Shown here: positions 26,767 to 34,124 of the stretch, piece after piece
How the letters are laid out: each line of letters opens with the position of its first letter
How positions within the stretch are numbered: position 1 is the stretch's first letter
From: Halomonas sp. QHL1
Lineage (GTDB): Bacteria; Pseudomonadota; Gammaproteobacteria; Pseudomonadales; Halomonadaceae
Length of the DNA: 64,000 nt
Assembly (NCBI RefSeq): GCF_001882345.1
Contig: NZ_MINL01000001.1
Span: 2,910,419-2,974,418, forward strand
Direction of reading: 5' to 3'
Program-made: the position numbers and the translations under genes
The notes under the pieces: model-generated
Told to the model about the DNA's origin: nothing
Databases searched by the model: none
What the model saw: the letters and a program-made list of their open reading frames with translations, nothing else

Positions 26767-28455
26767 ATGGTGGCGCAGCAGGGTGAGTTTGAAACAATAG
26801 CAAGCACAACAGTGATCGAGTCTCTGCTGAATGCCTTGATCGAAACGGGCGGTGTATCGCTCTGCCTTGCCGCAGCTGGTGCTCGCCCAGAGCCCATTGT
26901 CTTGATGGAGCAGCACCTAGGGCAAACACTGGTGATGGATCTCTCATCAGTTGATTATTTACTTCACCATCTTCAGGGCGGCGCCGCTTTCTACTTGCGC
27001 GGTCAGGCGCAAGGCAAAGTGGTACAAACGCCATTGCTGCACCTGACGGAGACGCGTCATTCTGGAGGGCGCTTTCTGTGTTGCAGTGATTATCCGACAT
27101 CGTTGGATGTGTTGCAGCGCCGTGAGTCCTTCCGCGCTAAGTTACGCATGGGGATGGTAGTGTCGGTAGGCTTGCAGGGTGGTGATGCCGAGATAGAAGG
27201 TGAGTTACGGGATTTGTCCCAAGACGGCTGCCAGCTTGAATTGCCGTTGGCGGCTAGCGGCCTGTTGGCAGAGGCCGCTAGCCCCCTGAAGCTAGCGTTT
27301 ACCTTCCCCGATGGCACGTATTTTGAGGTGCTTGGAGAGGCTCGCCATCAAAAGACAGACGCTGAGCGCCATCTGCTGCGCGTCGGTTTTAACTTCGTGG
27401 AGTGTAGCTCAGAGCAAGAGCGGCAAATTTGGTATTTCGTGTGTGAAATAGAGCGCGAAGCGGCCCGCTATAAAAAAGAAGAGCAAAGCGAGCGTCAACC
27501 CTCTCCGCTGTTCGCGTTGCCAAACAAGCGACCTGGCGCCGGAGAGATGCTTGGGCGACGTGATGTCCAGCGCTATGCTACCCCTATGGCGCGTCGGTTG
27601 GTAAAAGTCGCCGCCTATCTGGATGCGCAGCTACTGTTGTTACAACAGGGTAGCGATATCGATGGGCGCCAGCTCTCGCGCTATGCTGATCGAATTCTGG
27701 ATCTTCACGAAGAGGATCGTGAGGCATTGCTATTTGCTTCTCGCTGCTTATTTCCCGAGCCTTTAATAGTCCGCCACGGTATTGCAGTCGCCATTCATTT
27801 GCTCGATTTTGTGGGTGCCAGCATGCCTCGCGAGCTGCGCAAGGCGATAGTGGCCAGCGGTCTTGTCCATGACCTCGGTAAGGCGCTGGTTCCTCAGGTG
27901 TTATTCAAAGCGCCGCACTTTGAAGGGAGTCACCGAGAGGCGATCAGTGAGCATGTTCAATTGCTGCTTGATCGTTTGCATAGCTGCCAGTGGCTGTCGG
28001 CGGGTGTTGCTCAGGCGGTGATTGGGGGAATTAACGAGCGAATGGACGGTAGCGGTTATCCCGGCGGCCTAAGTGGGGCCGACCTTAGTGAATTGGCTAA
28101 AGCGAGCGCTGTAGTCGACGTCGTAGAGGCAATGCGGCGTGATCGTGCAGATCGTTCGGCTAAAACAGCGCAGCAAATTTATCGCCATTTATTGCAGCAT
28201 CCACATCACTTCGATATGCGCTGGATTAAGCGCTACATCGATCATTTTAAGGGTCTGCCAGTTGGCTCGCTGGCGCGCTTTTCCAGTCAGCAACAGGGCT
28301 GGGTTTTACGCATTGATGCTAAAGGCAATCCTACGGAAGTGTTGCTTGCGCCCCAGGTTGAACCGCCTATGCGTGACAATGTGGGCGTGGTTGTGCGGGA
28401 TAATATTACTGAGCGGCTTGGTCGAACCGTAGGTGAAATCGCGGTGTCTACCTGA
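26767..28455 (+). CDS. YcgR-like PilZ domain fused to HD-GYP domain
   Basis: A 562-residue cytoplasmic protein. Residues about 15-110 resemble the YcgR N-terminal domain; about 115-235 are a PilZ domain with both c-di-GMP motifs, RRESFR and DLSQDG; about 330-510 are an HD-GYP domain with VHDLGK and DGSGYPGGL. PilZ proteins of the YcgR type brake the flagellar motor when c-di-GMP is high; HD-GYP domains hydrolyse c-di-GMP. However, the usual HHE pair before DGxGYP reads INE here, so two metal-binding histidines are missing and hydrolysis is doubtful. Set among flagellar genes and just before fliS, it probably links c-di-GMP to motility. Start ATG 26767 has GAGGCGAG upstream. Confidence 0.85.
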   Translation: MVAQQGEFETIASTTVIESLLNALIETGGVSLCLAAAGARPEPIVLMEQHLGQTLVMDLSSVDYLLHHLQGGAAFYLRGQAQGKVVQTPLLHLTETRHSGGRFLCCSDYPTSLDVLQRRESFRAKLRMGMVVSVGLQGGDAEIEGELRDLSQDGCQLELPLAASGLLAEAASPLKLAFTFPDGTYFEVLGEARHQKTDAERHLLRVGFNFVECSSEQERQIWYFVCEIEREAARYKKEEQSERQPSPLFALPNKRPGAGEMLGRRDVQRYATPMARRLVKVAAYLDAQLLLLQQGSDIDGRQLSRYADRILDLHEEDREALLFASRCLFPEPLIVRHGIAVAIHLLDFVGASMPRELRKAIVASGLVHDLGKALVPQVLFKAPHFEGSHREAISEHVQLLLDRLHSCQWLSAGVAQAVIGGINERMDGSGYPGGLSGADLSELAKASAVVDVVEAMRRDRADRSAKTAQQIYRHLLQHPHHFDMRWIKRYIDHFKGLPVGSLARFSSQQQGWVLRIDAKGNPTEVLLAPQVEPPMRDNVGVVVRDNITERLGRTVGEIAVST

Positions 28456-28536
28456 CAGGTGCGAACACAAGGCGTTAGTGAGTTATGAGCAGCTAGTTAT
28501 TGTCATATGCAGCGCTAAAAAAGCGTTGTGAGTCGT

Positions 28537-28563
28537 TAAAGTCCCCTAAGCTCGCGCCGATAG
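28537..28563 (+). promoter_or_regulatory. Sigma28 (FliA) promoter of fliS-fliT
   Basis: TAAAGTCC, 11 nt, GCCGATAG: 13 of 16 consensus positions with the exact spacer. It lies 99 bp upstream of the fliS start, in the 206-bp gap after the PilZ/HD-GYP gene, and should drive fliS, fliT and the two genes overlapping behind them. Confidence 0.88.
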
Positions 28564-28661
28564 ATACTAGTAGTGCAGTACGTTGTTTGTTTTTGTCTTT
28601 TAATATTTGTGGTTTATCACTCTATAGGGTGAGCATAAAACCACGCACAGGAGTTCCGCTT

Positions 28662-29078
28662 ATGACTTACTCTCGCGGTGGCGCCGCCTATGGGCGGGGA
28701 GCTAACGCTTATGCGCGTGTCGGCGTAGAAAGCGGAGTGATGTCTGCAGACCCTCATCAGCTAATTGTGATGTTGTTTGACGGCGCCCAGGCCGCTATTC
28801 GTGCTGCGCGCATTCATATTCAGGCGGGCAATACGGCCGAGAAAGGCAAGTCGATATCGAAAGCGCTGGATATTGTTAATAACGGCCTTGCCGCTGCTCT
28901 TGATCAAGAGAAAGGTGGTGAGATTGCCGAGCGCTTAGCATCGCTTTATGACTATATTTCGCGTCTGCTGTTGGCGGCGAATCTTCGTAACGATGAAGAG
29001 AGTTTAAATCAGGCCGAGCGCCTTCTCGAAGATATCGCTTCAGCCTGGCGTGATATTGGTCAACGGCAGAGCGCGTGA
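28662..29078 (+). CDS. fliS: Flagellin export chaperone FliS
   Basis: A 138-residue four-helix chaperone. It has the family's N-terminal NAYARVGVESGVMSADPHQL, then LIVMLFDGAQAAIRAARIHI, and the ASLYDYISRLLLAANLRND segment. FliS binds the C-terminal helix of flagellin in the cytoplasm and carries it to FlhA. ATG 28662 is chosen because AGGAG stands 9 nt upstream and homologues start with a short Y/G-rich arm. Its usual neighbours fliC and fliD are absent. fliT follows after 7 bp. Confidence 0.94.
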   Translation: MTYSRGGAAYGRGANAYARVGVESGVMSADPHQLIVMLFDGAQAAIRAARIHIQAGNTAEKGKSISKALDIVNNGLAAALDQEKGGEIAERLASLYDYISRLLLAANLRNDEESLNQAERLLEDIASAWRDIGQRQSA

Positions 29079-29085
29079 GGCAATA

Positions 29086-29496
29086 ATGTCAGCATCTACA
29101 TCTGCTCATGATAAAAGTGCTCAACAGTCGTTACTCAACAGCTATGAAACGCTACTGAGCCGCGTTGAGCATATGCACGAACTTGCTAATGCCGAGCAGT
29201 GGGCAGAGTTGATCGATCAGCGTACAAGCTATGTATTGCTGGTGGAACAACTGCGTGAGTTGGATATGACCGTATCGCTTGATACTGCTGCTCTAAAGCG
29301 CAAAGCCGAGCTGCTTGAGCGCATTCTTGAACATGATGTGGATATTCGACGTCGCTTAGTATCGCGCCGCGATGAGCTGGGTAAGCTAATTGAAGTGTCT
29401 CAACGTCAGCGAAACTTGCATCGCGCTTATGCGCCCCAGCAAGGCTCTGCGGTTGCCTATGAAACGGATGATGCTGATTCCTCGAGGTCTCCGTGA
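29086..29496 (+). CDS. fliT: Flagellar chaperone FliT-like protein
   Basis: A 136-residue helical protein between fliS and a FliK-like gene, the standard fliT position. The pattern LLNSYETLLSRVEHMHELAN, a Trp-Asp/Glu segment (EQWAELIDQRTSYV) and LLERILEHDVDIRRRL fit the FliT family. In enteric bacteria FliT carries the cap protein FliD and also blocks FlhDC, whose genes lie only 1.6 kb downstream. The identification rests on weak sequence features plus strong context. Confidence 0.75.
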   Translation: MSASTSAHDKSAQQSLLNSYETLLSRVEHMHELANAEQWAELIDQRTSYVLLVEQLRELDMTVSLDTAALKRKAELLERILEHDVDIRRRLVSRRDELGKLIEVSQRQRNLHRAYAPQQGSAVAYETDDADSSRSP

Positions 29497-30749
29497 GCGG
29501 TATTACTCCGCTGATTGATACGCTCTTGCACCAGGTGCTAGGGCGGCAAGGGGAGTTGTCGCTGCAGCGGGCGCTTGATCAACCCGTAAAGCCCATTCCT
29601 CCAGGCCAAGGCCCGCGTGCAGTGATGGGCGATGCTAATTTGGATGGGCGAGCGTCACCGTTAAGCGATTTAAAGCGATTGCCACTTCCCGCCGATGGGG
29701 GGCGAACATTACCCCGCGGTGATTCACCACCATCTGCGCCAGGGTCAACGCAGACGCATTTTAGCCCTGCTGCAAGGACTATTGCGGACGTTCTGTTACG
29801 TTTCCCGGCTCCCCCCTCGGTGATGCGACCAGAAGCACCCCTGATCACCAGCCAAGAAATACCAGCGGCTAATACAGTAGCGACGCGCTTAGAAGCAAGT
29901 ATTCGTGACAGTGGACTGTTTTATGAGTCGCATTTGAAACGTTGGTTCCAGGGCGAGGGCGCCCGTCAGCAGTTATTAAATGAACCACAAATGCAGGCTG
30001 GGCCACGTCCGTTAGCGCCCCTTTTGCCCACTGGTTTGGGTGCTTCACATACGCTGATGACGGGGTTGGCTCCATTGGCCACACCGGGGGGGCAACAAGG
30101 GGCGGGGCAGGGTGGTAAGTCTATCCTGCCCAACATACCGCTGATACCCGTGAACCATGAAAATGGAATGGCCCGTTCCAATGTTGCAACGACTGCTCCT
30201 AACTCGGGTTCGCCTGTTGCATCCCCTCCCGCTGCTACTCCCACCCAGAATGCGCCTGCTGCTATGGCAGGCGAAGGGCGTGAGATTAGCCAGGCAAGGG
30301 AAGTAGCCGAGCTGATGGCCAATCGTCCTGCTCGCGAAATCGTCCATGAAAGTTTGCAGAGTCTGGTGCGTCAACAACTTGAGATGTTGGTGATGCCGAC
30401 TATCCGCTGGGAGGGTGATGTTTGGGCAGGAATTTTTATGGCCTTGGTAATCAACCTGCCTGCTCGCGAGGAGGGGAAAGAGGGTCAGCAGCAGGAGGGT
30501 GAGCCGGATGGCGGTTGGCGCTCTGATATGCAGCTTGATGTTCCCAGTTTGGGTTCGTTTAATGCGTCCCTGTGGCTCTATCGAAATGTGTTAAGTATCG
30601 ATTTCACCACCGAAAGCACACAGGCTTATCAGCGCATTGATGCTGGATTGCCCGCCTTAGAGAAACGACTGAGCGCCTTGGACTTACATAAAGTGCAGCT
30701 TCGCGCACGCTATATCGAAGCGGAGGCTACGTATGGCAACGCCGGGTGA
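29493..30749 (+). CDS. Second FliK-like (hook-length control C-terminal domain) protein
   Basis: A 418-residue protein. The first 270 residues are low-complexity Pro/Ala/Gly/Gln sequence; the last 130 (SLQSLVRQQLEMLVMPTIRW to RYIEAE) resemble a FliK C-terminal domain: a Leu-rich start, a central LGSFNASLWLYRNVLSIDF strand pair and a final helix. It starts with GTG overlapping the fliT stop (GTGA) and overlaps the next gene, an FlhB C-terminal paralogue, by 17 bp. FliK C-terminal domains act on FlhB C-terminal domains, so the pair is likely to interact. It differs clearly from the regular FliK at 18.7 kb, having no LNPAELGPL motif. Confidence 0.75.
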   Translation: MSGITPLIDTLLHQVLGRQGELSLQRALDQPVKPIPPGQGPRAVMGDANLDGRASPLSDLKRLPLPADGGRTLPRGDSPPSAPGSTQTHFSPAARTIADVLLRFPAPPSVMRPEAPLITSQEIPAANTVATRLEASIRDSGLFYESHLKRWFQGEGARQQLLNEPQMQAGPRPLAPLLPTGLGASHTLMTGLAPLATPGGQQGAGQGGKSILPNIPLIPVNHENGMARSNVATTAPNSGSPVASPPAATPTQNAPAAMAGEGREISQAREVAELMANRPAREIVHESLQSLVRQQLEMLVMPTIRWEGDVWAGIFMALVINLPAREEGKEGQQQEGEPDGGWRSDMQLDVPSLGSFNASLWLYRNVLSIDFTTESTQAYQRIDAGLPALEKRLSALDLHKVQLRARYIEAEATYGNAG

Positions 30750-31026
30750 GCGTCGTCGCCAAGCCGTTGCTTTGGCTTATCAAGAGAATGACCGGGCGCC
30801 CCGAGTAGTGGCGAAAGGCTACGGCGACTTGGCCGAGCGGATTATGGCCGAAGCACATCGCCAGGGCATTTATGTGCACGACGCGCCAGAGCTGGTGGCG
30901 CTTTTAATGCAGCTAGATCTGGACGCAGAAATCCCTGCAGGCCTTTATCAAATCGTCGCAGAACTCCTGGTGTGGGTGTTCGAGCTTTCAGAAGAAGGGC
31001 TGAGTCATCGTACAATCCCCGAGTAG
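30733..31026 (+). CDS. FlhB C-terminal domain paralogue (FlhX/YlqH-like)
   Basis: A 97-residue protein that matches FlhB only from just after the NPTH autocleavage site: AVALAYQENDRAPRVVAKG here against AIALTYQEGSMGAPRLVAKG in the FlhB of this window, then LDLDAEIPAGLYQIVAELL against VDLDAEVPAELYTAVAEVM. No membrane part and no NPTH motif. Similar stand-alone domains (Helicobacter FlhX, Bacillus YlqH) can replace the cleaved FlhB C-terminal fragment. It is translationally coupled to the FliK-like gene and lies just upstream of flhDC. Confidence 0.85.
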   Translation: MATPGERRRQAVALAYQENDRAPRVVAKGYGDLAERIMAEAHRQGIYVHDAPELVALLMQLDLDAEIPAGLYQIVAELLVWVFELSEEGLSHRTIPE

Positions 31027-31088
31027 CCATTTACAGACGTTGTGTGTAACCATGATGAGAGGTAATAAAAAGTCATTAACGGCGCCAG

Positions 31089-31094
31089 TATAAT
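31089..31094 (+). promoter_or_regulatory. Probable sigma70 -10 element for flhDC
   Basis: A perfect TATAAT lies 38 bp before the flhD start codon in the 106-bp gap after the flhX-like gene. The -35 region 17 bp upstream is A-rich (TAAAAA) and a poor match, as often seen when activators control a promoter. No sigma28 box is present, as expected for the master regulator. Confidence 0.45.
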
Positions 31095-31132
31095 GGTCAC
31101 AACAACGCGCCTGAGTCGTTCAATGGGACATC

Positions 31133-31465
31133 ATGAGTCAAACCAACTTTCTCGATGAAATTCAGGAAATAAATTTAGCTTATTTGCTTCTGGCGCAGCG
31201 CTTGCTCGATGAAGATCGTGAAGCTGCAATGTTTCGCTTAAAAATAGACAGCGATGTCGCCGAGCTAATTGTGTCACTCAATGCTCGTCAGCTGACCAAG
31301 CTGGCACGCACCAGCCAGTTGCTGTGTCGGTTTAGCCAGACTAGTGCAGAACGTTTGCGCCAGCTCACTGATAATCCTCGTGATCAGGGTTTGTCAGGGC
31401 TCCATGCGTCGCTGCTGCTGGCGAGTGAACCGTTTGAGCCAATGCCGTCGGGGGGAGTTAAGTGA
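31133..31465 (+). CDS. flhD: Flagellar master transcriptional regulator FlhD
   Basis: A 110-residue FlhD. The N-terminal [19 protein letters not shown] is the conserved dimer helix and is followed by [20 protein letters not shown] and the [17 protein letters not shown] segment. FlhD joins FlhC as FlhD4C2, which activates early flagellar promoters, including that of fliA. The stop overlaps the flhC start (GTGA), so the partners are translated together. FlhDC control is typical of enteric and betaproteobacterial peritrichous flagellates; FleQ/FlrC-type regulators are not in this window. Confidence 0.93.
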   Translation: MSQTNFLDEIQEINLAYLLLAQRLLDEDREAAMFRLKIDSDVAELIVSLNARQLTKLARTSQLLCRFSQTSAERLRQLTDNPRDQGLSGLHASLLLASEPFEPMPSGGVK

Positions 31466-32004
31466 GCCAGAAAAGCTTGGTCGATGAAATGCACCAAGTG
31501 CAGCTGGCCATCGAATTGATTGAGCTGGGTGCGCGGCTGCAGGTGCTGGAAACAGAAACGGAATTAAGCCGTACGCGTTTGATCAAGCTGTATAAAGAAG
31601 TGCGAGGAATGTCACCGCCAAAGGGAATGCTACCTTTTTCCACCGATTGGTTTATTACCTGGCTTCCCAATGTTCACTCGTCACTGTTTTACAACATTTA
31701 TGTAAGCCTGAAGAAGGCGGCAGGTTGCGATCGAATTGATGCCTTCGTCAAAGCGTATCGGCTCTATGACGAGCAAATGTTTCTGGAAAAGGTGGAGCCG
31801 GTTCTTGGGCTTACACGCGCATGGACGCTGATACGGTTTTTCGAAAGTGATTTGCTGCAACTCAATCAGTGTACGCGTTGCAAAGGGCAGTTTGTGGCGC
31901 ATGCGCATAGTCCCGCTCAGCACTACGTATGTGGCATATGTCAGCCACCTTCACGGGCGGGGAAAACGCGCAAAGCACAGCAGGAAAATAGTGAAAAAAT
32001 GTAA
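31462..32004 (+). CDS. flhC: Flagellar master transcriptional regulator FlhC
   Basis: A 180-residue FlhC. The N-terminal [20 protein letters not shown] and [20 protein letters not shown] segments are strongly conserved, and the C-terminal zinc site has four cysteines (137, 140, 157 and 160; CTRC and CGIC). FlhC provides most of the DNA binding in FlhD4C2. GTG start 31462, overlapping the flhD stop. Length is close to enteric FlhC (192). Confidence 0.95.
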   Translation: MSQKSLVDEMHQVQLAIELIELGARLQVLETETELSRTRLIKLYKEVRGMSPPKGMLPFSTDWFITWLPNVHSSLFYNIYVSLKKAAGCDRIDAFVKAYRLYDEQMFLEKVEPVLGLTRAWTLIRFFESDLLQLNQCTRCKGQFVAHAHSPAQHYVCGICQPPSRAGKTRKAQQENSEKM

Positions 32005-32007
32005 CAA

Positions 32008-32042
32008 CCTAATTTCCCTTGCCACCTATCGCAAGAATTAGG
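32008..32042 (+). terminator. Possible hairpin after flhC
   Basis: CCTAATT (32008-32014) pairs with AATTAGG (32036-32042), and an inner TTGC pairs with GCAA. There is no T run after it, so it may be a weak terminator or an RNA structure stabilising the flhDC message. Confidence 0.35.
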
Positions 32043-32072
32043 GTATAAGACGTAGTGATGAGTGCTTAGTCA

Positions 32073-32100
32073 TAAAATTTGAGTGTATCGAAGCAGATAG
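32073..32100 (+). promoter_or_regulatory. Candidate sigma28 promoter for motAB-cheAW
   Basis: TAAAATTT, 12 nt, GCAGATAG. The -35 box is good (7 of 8) but the spacer is one base too long and the -10 matches 6 of 8. It is the best candidate in the 254-bp gap before motA, an operon controlled by FliA in other FlhDC-type bacteria. Confidence 0.35.
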
Positions 32101-32258
32101 CCGCAAAAGTCAGCGATACTTTTTAATTAGACAACCGCTTAGCCCTAGTACTATGGGGCATCAATTTTGCTCGGGATGGAACATCTCTTAAACATCAGAA
32201 CAGGTGGCTAAGTTTTGGTTCCCTTACATTAATACTGAATACCGCAAGGACTCTGCTT

Positions 32259-33128
32259 GTGCTGATACCTCTAGGCTATGTAATCGTATTGCTGTCTGTG
32301 TTTGGTGGCTATGTGCTGGCAGGTGGCAGCTTAGGTCCCCTGTACCAACCCCTTGAGCTGCTCATTATTGGCGGCGCGGGTGTTGGTGCGTTTATCGCAG
32401 CGAACAATGGCAAAGCGATTAAAGCGACATTTAAAATTCTGCCCCGGCTCAAGCGCGCAAAAAAATATAACAAAGCACTTTACATGGAACTAATGGCGCT
32501 GCAGTTCAAATTACTCTCCAAGATTCGTCGTGAGGGGATGTTAGGCATTGAGCGGGATATTGATAACCCGCAAGAAAGCCCCCTTTTTCAGGAGCACCCT
32601 ACGGTACTTGCTGATCCGCATATCATGGATTTCCTAACGGACTATCTGCGCTTAATGGTAAGCGGCGGCATGGAGCCTATGGAAATCGATGAGCTGATGC
32701 TGCATGAGATTGAAGTCTTTGAGCAGGAGGCTCACGTGCCCATTGATGCCATCGCTAAGGTTGGCGATGCCATGCCTGCCTTCGGCATTGTGGCGGCGGT
32801 GATGGGGGTTGTTAAAACCCTGACCTATGCTGACGCATCACCGACCCAGATGGGCGAGATGATCGCTCACGCACTGGTAGGAACCTTTCTGGGTATTTTG
32901 CTGGGCTATGGTTTTGTCAGCCCGCTGGCAAGTTACATTGACCGCCAGGCTAAAGAAGCCGAAAAAATGCTCCAGTGTATTCGCATTACGCTGCTGGCAA
33001 GTTTGCACGGGTACGCTCCGCAGTTGGCCGTTGAGTTTGGCCGCAAGGCACTCTTTGCTGCCGAACGCCCGAGCTTTACGGAGCTTGAAGAGTACGTGAG
33101 GGATGCAAAAAAGGCCGGTAACGCATGA
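32259..33128 (+). CDS. motA: Flagellar motor stator protein MotA (proton type)
   Basis: A 289-residue stator with four membrane helices (near 4-20, 33-50, 170-190 and 203-223). The rotor-contact charges of the large cytoplasmic loop are preserved at the enteric positions: Arg90 and Glu98 in KIRREGMLGIERDIDNP. The conserved prolines fall in VGDAMPAFGIVAAVMG. It works with MotB (ATGA overlap) to drive rotation. It closely resembles the enteric proton-type MotA and is distinct from the PomA-like protein at 52.8 kb. GTG start with AAGGA 8-9 nt upstream. Confidence 0.95.
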   Translation: MLIPLGYVIVLLSVFGGYVLAGGSLGPLYQPLELLIIGGAGVGAFIAANNGKAIKATFKILPRLKRAKKYNKALYMELMALQFKLLSKIRREGMLGIERDIDNPQESPLFQEHPTVLADPHIMDFLTDYLRLMVSGGMEPMEIDELMLHEIEVFEQEAHVPIDAIAKVGDAMPAFGIVAAVMGVVKTLTYADASPTQMGEMIAHALVGTFLGILLGYGFVSPLASYIDRQAKEAEKMLQCIRITLLASLHGYAPQLAVEFGRKALFAAERPSFTELEEYVRDAKKAGNA

Positions 33129-34072
33129 GTAAGGGTGGTGACAAGCGTCCGATCGTCATTCGGCGCAAAAAAGTCGTTCATGCCCATCACGGTGGTGCCT
33201 GGAAAATTGCCCTAGCGGATTTTATGACCGCTCTGATGGCTTTCTTTTTAGTGTTATGGATATTAAGCATTGCCAGTGAAGAAGAGCGGCAGGGCGTAGC
33301 GGAATATTTTAGCACCCCGCTTGTTACGGCCATCACCGGTGGGGACCGCTCTGGTAGCACCAGTGTGATTCCTGGGGGTGGGCCAGATCCCACTCATAGC
33401 GATGGCGAGCGGGCGCGCATTGATAGCCTTCAGCGCACTCGCCCAAGCATGCAGGAGCGAAACTTCTTCAGGAATTTGCAAGAACGTATTGAGCGAGCCA
33501 TTGAGCAGGACCCAGAGCTGCGCCAGTTGCGTAGTCAAATGCGTTTTGACTTAACCCGTGAAGGGCTTCGAATACAGCTGCTGGATACCGATCAACGGCC
33601 TATGTTTGAGTTAGGTAGCGACCAAGTCGCTCCTTATATGCGTAGCCTCTTACGCACTATTGCACCGCTGCTAAACGAGCTTCCCAATGAGCTAAGTATC
33701 AGTGGGCATACCGATAGCGTCCCCTATGCGGGTGGCTATCGCGGCTACAGTAACTGGGAGCTTTCCAACGATCGCGCAAACGCATCGCGTCGAGAACTTG
33801 TTGCGGGGGGCTTTGACCCAGATCAGTTATTGCGCGTTTCGGGCTTTGCGGATCGCGTGCTACTGCCCGAGACTGAGCCAACCGATCCGATCAACCGACG
33901 CATAGAGTTGGTGGTGCTCTTCCCAGAGATTGCTGAAGCAATTCGCGATCCCGCCGTGATGGATTCGGGTGCTGCATCGCCGGAAGCTTCAATTGAGGCG
34001 CTAGAAGCTTCAACCGAAGCGCAAAATGAATCAACACAACAAGACGAGCCTCAGGTGCAAGTGCCAGAGTGA
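33125..34072 (+). CDS. motB: Flagellar motor stator protein MotB (proton type)
   Basis: A 315-residue stator anchor. One membrane helix holds the ion-binding Asp32 in ALADFMTALMAFFLVLWIL, the same position and sequence style as enteric MotB. A plug region follows (about residues 52-65, EEERQGVAEYFSTPL), and residues about 145-270 are the OmpA-like peptidoglycan-binding domain (ISGHTDSVPY, WELSNDRANASRREL). The tail is a low-complexity Glu/Ala/Ser stretch. Start overlaps the motA stop; cheA follows after 52 bp. Confidence 0.95.
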   Translation: MSKGGDKRPIVIRRKKVVHAHHGGAWKIALADFMTALMAFFLVLWILSIASEEERQGVAEYFSTPLVTAITGGDRSGSTSVIPGGGPDPTHSDGERARIDSLQRTRPSMQERNFFRNLQERIERAIEQDPELRQLRSQMRFDLTREGLRIQLLDTDQRPMFELGSDQVAPYMRSLLRTIAPLLNELPNELSISGHTDSVPYAGGYRGYSNWELSNDRANASRRELVAGGFDPDQLLRVSGFADRVLLPETEPTDPINRRIELVVLFPEIAEAIRDPAVMDSGAASPEASIEALEASTEAQNESTQQDEPQVQVPE

Positions 34073-34124
34073 CCTGAGCCTGTCATAGGCTTTCATAAAA
34101 GCGACGTTTAGGGTGGAGCGGTGA

